Positions 1 to 8,765 of a stretch of 24,495 nt of DNA are shown here, in pieces (the first letter of the stretch is position 1; every line of letters begins with the position of its first letter). Below the pieces are notes generated by a model. That model was not told the origin of the DNA, searched no databases, and was given only the letters and a program-made list of their open reading frames with translations. This DNA is from CAZEMR01 sp964513465. Its GTDB lineage: Bacteria; Bacteroidota; Ignavibacteria; Kapaibacteriales; UBA2268. A program made the translations under genes and the position numbers. The DNA lies in assembly GCA_964513465.1 (NCBI GenBank), contig CAZEMR010000046.1, forward strand, positions 1-24,495. Reading direction: 5' to 3'.

Positions 1-3
1 AAG

Positions 4-33
4 AGGGGCGCACCCTGAAAGCGCCCCTTTTTT
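4..33 (+). terminator. Rho-independent terminator at left edge
   Basis: An 8-bp perfect stem (4-11 with 21-28, AGGGGCGC/GCGCCCCT) with a 9-nt loop is followed by six T on the plus strand. The orientation suits a plus-strand gene ending left of the window. It also lies just past the minus-strand stop codon at 39-41, and the same stem read on the minus strand could help stop that transcript, although no T run is visible there before the window ends. Confidence 0.75.
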
Positions 34-38
34 CGTGG

Positions 39-2960
39 TCAGTCCCCGATATCAATCTCGCCGAGATCGATAACATCTTTCACCTCGTCGAGCATTCGCG
101 TCACCTCGCGAACCTGCTCGCCATCCTTGCCCCAATTCGTATATAGGCGGGTTTGCAGGAATACTCCGCCTGAAACGACCCGCCGTCGCGAACCGTAATA
201 ATTAGCCTGAATTTCATATTCACCGGGGTAAGCCTTTTTAATAACATATACTTCCGGGCCATAACCGCCGGTAAAATCGCGCGACATAAGTCCGCCGCTC
301 AGCACTTCGCGATTGCCGTAAAAGCATTTTTCATCGAACGGGTCGGTTACCCACAGATCGAGGTCGCAATTGTCCTGATCCCAGTCGATTACGATACGAA
401 GATCGACCGGATAATGCGCGATAAGCCGTTTATCATATTCCGTTATATCAATCTTATCTTTATATTTATCAATCAGATAATTCATTTCGGTCAATGCTAT
501 CAATTCAATCTCCCTGAATCTGCCATCCCATTCATTTGTAATCACTTTATATAAATAATCAGTCGCACGCTGGTATTCGCCGGTTTCCGCGCAGGCCAGG
601 CCCAGATCGCGCCAGCTCTGTGGCTCCTCCGGGCGCAATCGGGTAACCTCTTCGAATACCAAAACGGCCTCCTCGCTGAATCCGTATTGCATCAGCTTCC
701 GGCCCAAAAGCCGCATCAGCTCGTGATTCTCAATTTCCAGCTCGGCAATATTCGACATCGCGCGATAGGCCAGATCGCGGCGCCCCATCTCCATAAATAT
801 ATCCGCGCAATCGATATAAAACCCGGGATTCGCGCCATATTCCCGCTTTTGTTCGAAATAAATCTTTTCAAGCTCACCCGGATCTGCGTCCTCCAGCTCA
901 TCCGCATACGGTTTATCGCTGTCGTACTCGGCAATTTTTATGGTTTTGGCAGGCTCCGGCTCTGGTGTAGCCGCAACTACAAAATCAATATTTGCCGACA
1001 TTGTGCCCAAATCCTGGCCCTCGCCGCTGGAAGCGCTTACCGCGTGGACAGTTACTTCGCTCTGCAGATTCTCTTCCTCATCACTGCTACCGCTCCTTTG
1101 CGCAGGTACGAGAGGATCGGCCATTCCATTTCCGCTATAAGATCGCGCGCGCCTTTTGCGATCGTCGCGCTCGGCGTGTTTTTTCGCAGCGTCCGAAAAA
1201 TCCTTCTCCCACCAAAGCCTATAATCGTCATACATTTTGGCAACTAAATCCATATGACGCAGATGTGTATTCCTTTGATTCTCATCAATTTCCTTCACAT
1301 TTACGAAATATTCCGCTTGCAATTCCGGCGGCGGCACAATCCGGTGGCGCACATAATCCTCAATGCGATCCAGCACAATCAGCGATGTGTTTTTCGTCAC
1401 AATCGAGAATTCGCGCCCGATACGCAGGATTTCGTCCCGATTATTTTCGGAGAATATTTCCAGCTTCGCAATCTTTTTCTGCGCCCACAGCCGCGGCACC
1501 AGCCCTCCGACCACTTCATATTTCGACTTGTCCAAGATAATCGCCTCCGTGCGCTCGCTGCCATTCTCAAGGAATCGCACACGCAGCTCGGCATAATCGC
1601 CGTCCATAATCCCGGCAATCGAAAAATCCGCATCCTTCCGGCAGGTGGTCGATGGCAGCACTTCGCGGCTTCCGCCGCCTTCAGAGCTTATATATGTATC
1701 CGATTCCTCGGATAGCAGACCGACAGCGCGATCCGGCGTAATCCGCATGAGATCGATATAACGCCCGCCCGAGCGATTCGCCAGATAACGCAGATAATCA
1801 TGATCGGCCGATGCACATGAATTTATCACGCTCAGATTTTGTATATTCAATTCCGTCGAAGTCTTTGATATAGTTGCAATTCCGTCGCTGAACATAAGAG
1901 CCGCATCCGTTCGAATATAAAGCGATTCGAGCCGGACGAATTCCGTACTTCCATCGCAGCGCAGCCCCGATAGATAATTTTTTAAATCAACCCAATCCCC
2001 CCCTTGAACAACAAATTTTCTCGAATCATAATTCTTTTCAGCAAAGGGAATTACGGTGATTTCCATATTCGAATATTTTTTAAAATAATTAACCAGAAAT
2101 GCAAATTCCGCCTCGCGATTCCGCTTTGCCATAGAATTTGAAATATCATACAAAATCGTTAGCGTTTGCGGAGCAGGACGTTGGTGTGTGTTCGCTTCCG
2201 ACTTGAAATTCACATAAAAATAATTCTTCCCATCCGATTCCTCTATATATATATTATGCGAATTAAGTGGTGCGGGTACCCTGAATCCGAAATCTCCGCT
2301 GGCGAGGTAATTTCTATATGCAAAAGTAGTTACATACCCCCTGCCTTCAGGTTCGAACTCCAGCGGAGTCGCACTTTTTACTGGTTTGGGTACCCCAGTA
2401 GCATTATAAACCTTTGCGGTCAGCACAAAATCATCCAGCCGATATTTATAATCCAGCGCCAGCGCATATTCCATTGCCCCGCGATCCGGCACGAGCGCCT
2501 CTTCATACGCAATCACTACATGCTTGGTGCCTTTCGCCGGAATCGGAAAAATCCGCGCCTTGAAATTATTCCCCTTCGTTTTCTCGAGCAGACCGGGATC
2601 GATATTCTGACGAATAATGCTTTCGAACGCCACGCGGCCCTTATCCCGTTCAACCACAACGCCTTCCCGCAATTTACCGGCTACATCCATCGCAAACCTC
2701 GAGATAGTCTGGCCGTCCGCCAGTGGGAAATTGAGCTGGCCCTCGAGTTGGCGATCGTTTTCGTTCATGAATTTCATATCCCAGGTAGTGCGGGCCAGAG
2801 CCCCCACCACCACTACCTCGATGCGTAATTCCGACAGTCGGATCGGCTTCAGATCATTTCCTTCGAGCGTGATTTCGGGCATATTCTGAGCTGATATTCC
2901 ACCATTGTTTACCCACAACGCAACAGCCATTATTATCAGATACTTAGCAAATTTTTTCAT
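39..2960 (-). CDS. VIT / VWA / TPR / DUF2135 multidomain exported protein
   Basis: This is a 973-residue protein with a signal peptide (about 1-25, ending ISAQ). A VIT domain (about 40-160) is followed by a von Willebrand factor A domain (about 265-430). Its MIDAS residues look intact: DISNS near 272-276, the Thr of GST near 339, and the Asp of FSDG near 359. A charged low-complexity linker (about 565-680) leads to TPR-like helices (about 685-850) and a C-terminal DUF2135 domain (about 855-960) with the DLDLWVTDP and GYGPE signatures. The VIT+VWA pairing is known from inter-alpha-trypsin-inhibitor-like proteins; the bacterial function is not established, and surface or periplasmic metal-dependent protein binding is inferred. 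I chose the ATG at 2958-2960 over the GTG just before it because AGAGAGG lies 6 nt upstream of the ATG. It follows the T9SS-tagged gene by 27 nt and is probably co-transcribed with it. Confidence 0.9.
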   Translation of the reverse strand: MKKFAKYLIIMAVALWVNNGGISAQNMPEITLEGNDLKPIRLSELRIEVVVVGALARTTWDMKFMNENDRQLEGQLNFPLADGQTISRFAMDVAGKLREGVVVERDKGRVAFESIIRQNIDPGLLEKTKGNNFKARIFPIPAKGTKHVVIAYEEALVPDRGAMEYALALDYKYRLDDFVLTAKVYNATGVPKPVKSATPLEFEPEGRGYVTTFAYRNYLASGDFGFRVPAPLNSHNIYIEESDGKNYFYVNFKSEANTHQRPAPQTLTILYDISNSMAKRNREAEFAFLVNYFKKYSNMEITVIPFAEKNYDSRKFVVQGGDWVDLKNYLSGLRCDGSTEFVRLESLYIRTDAALMFSDGIATISKTSTELNIQNLSVINSCASADHDYLRYLANRSGGRYIDLMRITPDRAVGLLSEESDTYISSEGGGSREVLPSTTCRKDADFSIAGIMDGDYAELRVRFLENGSERTEAIILDKSKYEVVGGLVPRLWAQKKIAKLEIFSENNRDEILRIGREFSIVTKNTSLIVLDRIEDYVRHRIVPPPELQAEYFVNVKEIDENQRNTHLRHMDLVAKMYDDYRLWWEKDFSDAAKKHAERDDRKRRARSYSGNGMADPLVPAQRSGSSDEEENLQSEVTVHAVSASSGEGQDLGTMSANIDFVVAATPEPEPAKTIKIAEYDSDKPYADELEDADPGELEKIYFEQKREYGANPGFYIDCADIFMEMGRRDLAYRAMSNIAELEIENHELMRLLGRKLMQYGFSEEAVLVFEEVTRLRPEEPQSWRDLGLACAETGEYQRATDYLYKVITNEWDGRFREIELIALTEMNYLIDKYKDKIDITEYDKRLIAHYPVDLRIVIDWDQDNCDLDLWVTDPFDEKCFYGNREVLSGGLMSRDFTGGYGPEVYVIKKAYPGEYEIQANYYGSRRRVVSGGVFLQTRLYTNWGKDGEQVREVTRMLDEVKDVIDLGEIDIGD

Positions 2961-2966
2961 CACACA

Positions 2967-2973
2967 CCTCTCT
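2967..2973 (-). promoter_or_regulatory. Shine-Dalgarno site of the VIT/VWA gene
   Basis: AGAGAGG on the minus strand lies 6 nt from the ATG at 2958-2960 but only 3 nt before the alternative GTG at 2961-2963, so it decides the start. Strong sites like this are uncommon in the window. Confidence 0.6.
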
Positions 2974-2987
2974 GCTTTTTTATATTT

Positions 2988-3767
2988 TTAACGATTGATA
3001 ATCAGTCGCCGCATCGCCCGGCGGCCATCATCCAGAGTCGCGCCCACGAGATACATCCCGCCCGGCAAATCCGAAAGCTCTATCTCAGTTTCAAATCCCG
3101 CACTTAATCCGTTGAATTCTAAATACTTACAGCTTCGTCCGGATATATCATATATATCTATCCTGCAATTCGCGCTCAAATCTCCCCTCACTGCTAATTT
3201 CACGAAATTCACGGCCGGATTTGGATATAGATCAAAGGAGAATTCTGTAGTAATTTGTTGAATATCAACTGGTTCGCCATGCATTATTTCCGTTATTTCT
3301 TCGATCGGGTCATACCATAAATACGCAAAATACCGATCGCCGAGCGGAAGCCGCACGCACATCAGGCTGTCGATCCCGCTGTGCGCCTCCAGCGGATGCC
3401 GGTGGCCATCGACCACATCCTCGTTCAAATCGTCGGGTATAGCAGATTCGCGGTAATCCTTTGAATCAGAATAATATGTGGCGACTCCGTCGGGGCCGGT
3501 TGCGACAATAAAACGGGGGCCGACGTCCGCCTGATTTTCCCGTGGAACCCCTGCCATATCGATCATCGCAGAAGAAATACTGATTTGTTTTTGATAGTCC
3601 AGGTTTTCCGGAAAATCCTCGTAAACAATGTATCCGTCAGTGGTTATAAATATGCCGAGGACTTCGTATTGCGACTTGTCGGGTTCGATGAAATCCACCC
3701 ACACGAGCGGATCGGAAGACGATGCCAAAAATGGCATCAATAGCAGAAACATCGCTGCAGTTCTCAT
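2988..3767 (-). CDS. Secreted protein with T9SS type A sorting domain
   Basis: The 259-residue protein begins with a short signal peptide (about 1-17) and ends with a typical type IX secretion sorting domain (about 180-259). That domain contains LYPNPAVNFVKL, the IYDISGR motif, LPGGMYLVGA and a basic RRLIINR tail. The central part (about 20-175) carries acidic segments and matches no family I recognise. T9SS tails of this kind direct cargo through the outer membrane. AAAAGGTGAT precedes the ATG. It is the first gene of a probable two-gene operon with the VIT/VWA gene 27 nt downstream. Secretion is well supported; the substrate or partner is unknown. Confidence 0.85.
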   Translation of the reverse strand: MRTAAMFLLLMPFLASSSDPLVWVDFIEPDKSQYEVLGIFITTDGYIVYEDFPENLDYQKQISISSAMIDMAGVPRENQADVGPRFIVATGPDGVATYYSDSKDYRESAIPDDLNEDVVDGHRHPLEAHSGIDSLMCVRLPLGDRYFAYLWYDPIEEITEIMHGEPVDIQQITTEFSFDLYPNPAVNFVKLAVRGDLSANCRIDIYDISGRSCKYLEFNGLSAGFETEIELSDLPGGMYLVGATLDDGRRAMRRLIINR

Positions 3768-3934
3768 ATCATCACCTTTTTTTGGGAGGGTAGGGGCTTT
3801 TAATTAAAATGACAGATGGGGTATGCGAAAAGTTACATCACGGTGGAAAATATATTTTTATAAACATTAATATTAGTCTATAAGATTGCTCAGAAGCAGA
3901 AGTATTCAAAAGGAAAGGTAAATGTTGCATTTTT

Positions 3935-3961
3935 AAAAAAGGGCGGAGTTTGACCCCGCCC
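3935..3961 (-). terminator. Terminator of malic enzyme gene
   Basis: On the minus strand a GGGCGG/CCGCCC stem (3941-3961, extended by two inner pairs after one mismatch) is followed by six T at 3940-3935. It starts 16 nt after the maeB stop codon. The rest of the 3768-3976 gap is AT-rich, and I recognise no promoter in it for the T9SS-tagged gene. Confidence 0.8.
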
Positions 3962-3976
3962 CGATTGCTAACTCGT

Positions 3977-6256
3977 TTATACCTGTCGCTTTACGACGAT
4001 TTCTTTCTGCTGTGCATCCACTACTGCGATGGCTACCATGTCGATGATTTCGCCGACTTCGCTGCCGCGCTGGAGGATATGCACGGATTTGGAAAGCCCC
4101 TGCAACACCGGGCCGATCAGGTGCGCTCCGCCGACCTTTGCCAGCAGTTTGTATGCGATATTACCCGAATTGAGGTAGGGGAATATCAGCACATTTGCGC
4201 TGCCTTTTAGCCGGCTGAACGGGTAGACCTTCTCGAGCAATTCCTCGCTGACGGCAGTGTCGGCCTGCATTTCGCCGTCCACCATCAGTTCGGGATTGCG
4301 CTTGAGAATGATTTCGAGAGCCTTGTTGATTTTGTCGCTCGTTTCGCTGGGCGCCGAACCGAAATTGCTGTATGCAAGCAGCGCGCAGCGGGGTTCGATG
4401 TCGAAATTCGTAACGAATTCCGCCGATTGCAGCGTGATATCTGCCAGCGTTTCCGCGTCCGGATCGGGGTTCACTGTGGTATCCGCCAAAAACAGCGTAT
4501 CTTTTTTGGTTGAAACAACATACAGCCCCGATACTTTTTTATAGCGCGGATCTTTGCCGATGATCTGCAACGCCGGACGTATCGTTTCGGGATAATACGA
4601 ATTGATACCGGATGTCATACCGTCGGCGTCGCCCATGTGAACCATCATTGCGCCGAAATAATTATAGAAATATGTCATCTTATCGCGAGCTTCGCGCTGG
4701 GTAACTCCTTTGCGCTGACGCAGACGATAGTATTCCTCTACGTATTCGTCGAGTTTGTCAAACGTGCGCGGATTGACAATTTCAATGCCTTCGAGGTCGT
4801 AGCTATGCTCTTTGGCGATCTGCCGGATTTCTTCTTCCTTACCCAATAGTATAGGTTCTGCAATGGCTTCGTCCACGCTGAGGCTGGCGGCTTTGATGAT
4901 TTTTGGCTCGTTTCCTTCGGGGAATACGATTCGTTTCGGCCGGACGCGCGCTTTCTGGTAAATACGGGTCATGATGCGCTCGGTGCGGCCCATCCGGATA
5001 TTCAACTGCAGCTTGTATTCATCAAAATCCGTGATTGGCTTGCGAGCAACTCCGGTATCCATAGCGGCTTTGGCTACTGCAGGCGCCACCCACGTAAGTA
5101 CTCTTGGATCAAAGGGTTTAGGTATAATATATTCGCGTCCGAAGCTCATTTCATCGACTCCGTATGCGCGTTTGACGCTTTCGGGTACGTCTTCCTTGGC
5201 AAGCCGCGCCAATGCAAGCGCTGCGGCCTTTTTCATCTCCTCGTTAATAGCGCTGGAAGCAACGTCCAGAGCGCCGCGGAATATGAAAGGAAATCCGAGC
5301 ACATTATTGACCTGGTTCGGATAATCCGAGCGGCCGGTCGCCATGATCACATCCTGTCGGGCCTCGGTGGCGTCTTCGTAAGTTATTTCAGGATCGGGAT
5401 TTGCCATTGCGAAAATAATCGGATCGGAGGCCATGGACTTGACCATATCCTGATCGACCACATTGCCCTGCGATAATCCGACAAATACGTCGGCGCCGTT
5501 CAATGCGTCTGCAAGTGTGCGCGCATCTGTCTCGACTGCAAAATCTTCTTTAAATTCATTCATGCCCTTTTCGCGCCCTTTATATATAACGCCGCGCGAA
5601 TCGCACATCAGCACGTTCGCGGGGTTAACCCCAAGGCTTATATGAAACTTAGCGCAGGCAATACCCGAGGCTCCGGCGCCATTATAGACTACCTTCACCT
5701 TGCCGATATCCTTGCCGGCCAGCTCGCATGCATTGACCAGAGCGGCGCCGCTGATAATCGCCGTGCCATGCTGATCGTCGTGGAACACCGGGATATTCAG
5801 CTTTTTCTTGAGCGCCTGCTCGATATAAAAGCATTCCGGTCCCTTGATATCCTCAAGATTGATACCGCCAAAGGTCGGCTCGAGCACTTCGCAGGTGCGG
5901 ATAATCTCGTCGGTATCCTTGCTTGCAAGCTCGATATCGAACACATCAATATCCGCAAACACTTTAAATAATACGCCCTTACCCTCCATAACCGGTTTGC
6001 CTCCGAGCGGGCCCAGATCGCCAAGCCCAAGCACTGCGGTACCATTACTGATAACGGCCACCAGATTGCCTTTAGCTGTGTATTCATAAGCTTTGTCGGG
6101 GTCCTGATGAATTTCGCGGCAGGGCTCTGCCACTCCCGGCGTATACGCCAGCGAAAGGTCCCGCTGGGTAACACACGGCTTCGTTGTGACTACCTCGATC
6201 TTCCCTTTGCGGCCTCTGGAGTGGTATTCCAGGGCATCTTCTTTTCTGATTTTCAT
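3977..6256 (-). CDS. maeB: NADP-dependent malic enzyme, MaeB type (malic enzyme + phosphotransacetylase-like)
   Basis: This enzyme oxidatively decarboxylates malate to pyruvate and CO2, normally yielding NADPH. The N-terminal half is a full malic enzyme: LAYTPGVAEPC near residue 45, then the FHDDQHGTAIISGAAL signature. A Rossmann domain holds VVYNGAGASGIACA. Residues from about 430 to the end form the phosphotransacetylase-like domain that makes MaeB-type enzymes a hybrid; in known members it is regulatory, binding acetyl-CoA, and is not catalytic. The 759-residue length equals that of E. coli MaeB. The open frame extends 13 codons upstream, but I chose the inner ATG because AGGAG sits 5 nt before it and because family members start at this point. 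It appears monocistronic, with its own terminator. Confidence 0.95.
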   Translation of the reverse strand: MKIRKEDALEYHSRGRKGKIEVVTTKPCVTQRDLSLAYTPGVAEPCREIHQDPDKAYEYTAKGNLVAVISNGTAVLGLGDLGPLGGKPVMEGKGVLFKVFADIDVFDIELASKDTDEIIRTCEVLEPTFGGINLEDIKGPECFYIEQALKKKLNIPVFHDDQHGTAIISGAALVNACELAGKDIGKVKVVYNGAGASGIACAKFHISLGVNPANVLMCDSRGVIYKGREKGMNEFKEDFAVETDARTLADALNGADVFVGLSQGNVVDQDMVKSMASDPIIFAMANPDPEITYEDATEARQDVIMATGRSDYPNQVNNVLGFPFIFRGALDVASSAINEEMKKAAALALARLAKEDVPESVKRAYGVDEMSFGREYIIPKPFDPRVLTWVAPAVAKAAMDTGVARKPITDFDEYKLQLNIRMGRTERIMTRIYQKARVRPKRIVFPEGNEPKIIKAASLSVDEAIAEPILLGKEEEIRQIAKEHSYDLEGIEIVNPRTFDKLDEYVEEYYRLRQRKGVTQREARDKMTYFYNYFGAMMVHMGDADGMTSGINSYYPETIRPALQIIGKDPRYKKVSGLYVVSTKKDTLFLADTTVNPDPDAETLADITLQSAEFVTNFDIEPRCALLAYSNFGSAPSETSDKINKALEIILKRNPELMVDGEMQADTAVSEELLEKVYPFSRLKGSANVLIFPYLNSGNIAYKLLAKVGGAHLIGPVLQGLSKSVHILQRGSEVGEIIDMVAIAVVDAQQKEIVVKRQV

Positions 6257-6261
6257 GTTAG

Positions 6262-6266
6262 CTCCT
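6262..6266 (-). promoter_or_regulatory. Shine-Dalgarno site of maeB
   Basis: AGGAG on the minus strand, 5 nt before the ATG at 6254-6256. It rules out the upstream in-frame start at 6293-6295. Confidence 0.75.
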
Positions 6267-6389
6267 CGTTTAATCCTCTTATTGTGTTGAAACAAAGCGT
6301 ATAGCGAAACTATAAAATACTAAAAAATTATCTCTTTCTCAGCCGCTTTTTGTAAAATATTTTCAGCACAATTTCGTGACGGGCCGCAT

Positions 6390-6902
6390 TTATCCTCGCG
6401 TCAGCCTCAGCACTATCTCTCGCGATTCCGGGAAATCCCGCACGAGCTCTGCTCTATCGCCGAATTCGAGATCTTCGAATTCGAAGCCCGGAGCAACCGT
6501 ACACCCCACTAGCGAGTATGAATCTGCCCCCGCGGGCCATGCACCGAACCACGACCCGCGCGGCATCACCGCCTGTAGCAGCTCGCCTCGCCGCGGATCC
6601 CGTCCCAGCCTGATTTCCCGGGGATTGCCATTCTCGATTACAACAAGATTCAGAGGCGCGCCATCATAGAAATGCCACACCTCATCGGCGCGAAGCCTGT
6701 GCAGCCGCGATATTTCGCCGCTTCGCAATAAATAATAAATCGAGGTGCTAAAAGAGTGATCGCCGCCAAACCGCTCTGGAAGCGCGCTCTCGGGGATTGT
6801 CTCCTCGCTGCGATATACCTCCGCAAAAAATCCGCCTTCGGGATGCGGCTGCAAATTTAATTCCTCTATCCAGAAGTCCGCATTGCGTGCATTTTCCTGC
6901 AT
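6390..6902 (-). CDS. Cupin_5 / DUF985 family protein
   Basis: The 170-residue protein matches the DUF985 branch of cupins along its full length. It has the N-terminal LNLQPHPEGGFFAEVYRS signature, ADEVWHFYDGAPL in the first cupin motif region (about 70-82), and MPRGSWFGAWPAG with VGCTVAPGFEFEDLEF in the second (about 115-150). Family members fold as small double-stranded beta-helix barrels; their substrates are mostly unknown, and a sugar or small-metabolite epimerase-like role has been suggested only by fold. AAAGGGCAG before the ATG is a plausible ribosome site. It lies between the eIF2B-like gene and maeB on the same strand, with gaps over 130 bp, so an operon is not evident. Confidence 0.88.
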   Translation of the reverse strand: MQENARNADFWIEELNLQPHPEGGFFAEVYRSEETIPESALPERFGGDHSFSTSIYYLLRSGEISRLHRLRADEVWHFYDGAPLNLVVIENGNPREIRLGRDPRRGELLQAVMPRGSWFGAWPAGADSYSLVGCTVAPGFEFEDLEFGDRAELVRDFPESREIVLRLTRG

Positions 6903-6970
6903 TTATCTGCCCTTTCGTGCAATTATGAGCAAAATTCAACTGCAAATGATCTTTAAAAAATATATTTAAA

Positions 6971-7016
6971 ATGCAAACATGCGCATTCGTCCGCAGCAAT
7001 GCGCAATTTATTGCAT
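6971..7016. repeat. Nested inverted repeat between cupin and eIF2B-like genes
   Basis: Perfect 8-bp arms TGCGCATT (6980-6987) and AATGCGCA (6998-7005) surround a 10-nt loop. Outside them lie ATGCAA (6971-6976) and TTGCAT (7011-7016), another perfect 6-bp pair. There is no clean T run next to it, so it is not an obvious terminator. It could be an operator or a leader hairpin of the cupin transcript. Confidence 0.5.
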
Positions 7017-7116
7017 ATCATATATTTATATAATTATTCCGAACAATTCATAGTTAATTTATACGAATTTTTCCGATTCGATAATTTTTGACAAACGACC
7101 TGATTTAATAATATAT

Positions 7117-7899
7117 TTATTTGAATATATCATCTGAATATATTTTTGTGATTATTCCGCATGGAACTTCTTCGAATCCTTCGGCCAATTCTCCTAAACC
7201 AGAATATTTATATGATTCCGCTATCACATAAAACGGCGTATCCGGATATGCCTGCCGCGCCAGAAAAAGCGACGGCAACCCATTCACAGCACTGCCATCC
7301 GGCAGCACACGATCCGCACCCGTCACCACGCAATCCGCCCGCTTCAGCGCCATGTCCGTATCGCCTTCCGCGATATATTCAGCATTTATGCCAGACTCTT
7401 TGCATTTTTGAATCATTTTCTCTGCAAAATCGTGACCTTTATATTTTGACTCAAGCGCCAATACCGTCAATTTTTTATCCGAAGATTCACCGAATAAACG
7501 CGCCACAGCCGAACTATACGAACAGGTCATAACCACCGGATTATCAAAGAGTTCGAATATCCCAATCCGGCATTTCTCAATCGATATCCGGGTTGCTTCG
7601 CGTTTGTTTTTCAGGATTTTTCCCATAACCGGGAAATAATCGAACGGCTCGTCGAGTTTGCCAAGCTCCTCCAACGCAACATCGATCAGCGTCCGGACCG
7701 CTGCCATTGCGGGCTTGGCGGCTTTCAGCTTTTCGGCGATTTTTTCAATATCGGCGATATCTTTTTTGCGCGGGAGCAACGTGGCCGCCTGATTGAACAC
7801 CCTGACTGCATTTTCCGCAATTTCCGAGCTTCCGCTTTCGTTATCTTCGCGAATTTCTTTTATCTTTGTATTTAACAGATTTAACGTGATATCTTTCAT
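7117..7899 (-). CDS. eIF2B alpha / ribose-1,5-bisphosphate isomerase family protein
   Basis: The 260-residue protein resembles the eIF2B alpha/beta/delta family, which also contains methylthioribose-1-phosphate isomerase (MtnA) and archaeal ribose-1,5-bisphosphate isomerase. The family core is visible in VMTCSYSSAVARLF, VLALESKYKGHDFAEKM, the CVVTGADRVLPDGSAVN motif and a late FYVIAESYKYS. The N-terminal helical part (about 1-110) is present. The small size fits initiation-factor-2B-like bacterial proteins rather than full MtnA (about 340 residues). The true substrate is uncertain; a sugar-phosphate isomerase is a reasonable guess. An upstream TTG at 7924-7926 would add nine residues; I prefer the ATG at 7897-7899, though neither has a clear ribosome site. 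It is divergent from the outer-membrane gene at 8001. The region is AT-rich and lysine-rich. Confidence 0.75.
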   Translation of the reverse strand: MKDITLNLLNTKIKEIREDNESGSSEIAENAVRVFNQAATLLPRKKDIADIEKIAEKLKAAKPAMAAVRTLIDVALEELGKLDEPFDYFPVMGKILKNKREATRISIEKCRIGIFELFDNPVVMTCSYSSAVARLFGESSDKKLTVLALESKYKGHDFAEKMIQKCKESGINAEYIAEGDTDMALKRADCVVTGADRVLPDGSAVNGLPSLFLARQAYPDTPFYVIAESYKYSGLGELAEGFEEVPCGIITKIYSDDIFK

Positions 7900-8000
7900 T
7901 TTTTCGATCGGAAAATTTTTAAACAAATAGATTTTTACTGCGTACTATTTAAATAGGATTATCAAGTTAGCAAAAAGTTTCACTTATCAAAAATTTTAAT

Positions 8001-8765
8001 ATGAAAATTAATTGTTTATTGGTCACTGTTTTACTGCTGATTGGCTCAATCAGCGTAAACGCCCAGATCGCAGAGCGGCCGTGGTATGAAGAGGATCCCG
8101 ACTTCGATAATCTACCCCCCGGGCGTTATTTTATGGGCGAAATCGGCTTCCAGCTCAATTTTCCCAGAGGCGATTACAAGCGGCAGAATAACCATGTGGC
8201 CTTTGGGATCGGCGGTTGCCTCGCATTCCCGATCAAAGGCATTCCGCTATACGCAGGCCTCGACATGAATTACAATATCTTTGAATTTACAAGGACTTAC
8301 GAGCCCTGGAATACCGACGGATTTTACGGGTATTACGATACGGAGACCTTCTACCAGATCGCTTCCATCCATATGCTGGCGCGGCTCCAGCCGGAATACG
8401 GCCCGATTCTGCCCTATCTCGATTTTCTCGTCGGGGGCAATTTTCTCTGGACACGCTCTTCTATCGATCTGGAGGATTATTATGACGACGACAGCGACCT
8501 GAGCAGTAATTACGTAACCTTCGACGCCTCATGGAGTTTCGGCATCGGAATTGGCGCAATGATCAAGATTTCGAACTATGGCGATGACGAGAATTCCGAC
8601 AATGGTTTATATTTAAATGGCGGCGTGCGCGCAATGTTCGGTACCTCGGCCGAATACGCCACCACCGAAAATAAGCAAATACTTGACGATGAAGTGGTTT
8701 ACGAGCTTCAGCGCTCGCGCACCGATATGTACACATTTCGCATGGGCATATTGTTCAAATTTTAG
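8001..8765 (+). CDS. Outer-membrane beta-barrel protein
   Basis: The 254-residue protein has a signal peptide (about 1-22, ending VNAQ). Alternating hydrophobic and aromatic strands follow, and it ends in phenylalanine (FRMGILFKF), as expected of a barrel inserted by the BAM complex. Glycine- and aromatic-rich strands such as YFMGEIGFQLNF and FGIGIGAMIKI support a small barrel of about 8 strands. An acidic insert (EDYYDDDSDLSS, about 160-170) probably forms an extracellular loop. No specific family or substrate is recognisable. Its stop codon overlaps that of agmatinase on the other strand. Confidence 0.8.
   Translation: MKINCLLVTVLLLIGSISVNAQIAERPWYEEDPDFDNLPPGRYFMGEIGFQLNFPRGDYKRQNNHVAFGIGGCLAFPIKGIPLYAGLDMNYNIFEFTRTYEPWNTDGFYGYYDTETFYQIASIHMLARLQPEYGPILPYLDFLVGGNFLWTRSSIDLEDYYDDDSDLSSNYVTFDASWSFGIGIGAMIKISNYGDDENSDNGLYLNGGVRAMFGTSAEYATTENKQILDDEVVYELQRSRTDMYTFRMGILFKF

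Noticed and set aside
687..1247. 186-codon plus-strand frame opposite the VIT/VWA gene
   Set aside because: Antisense to the charged linker and TPR region of a clear gene, with no recognisable motif.
992..1540. 182-codon plus-strand frame
   Set aside because: A shadow of the minus-strand VIT/VWA gene; arginine-, proline- and serine-rich composition without a family.
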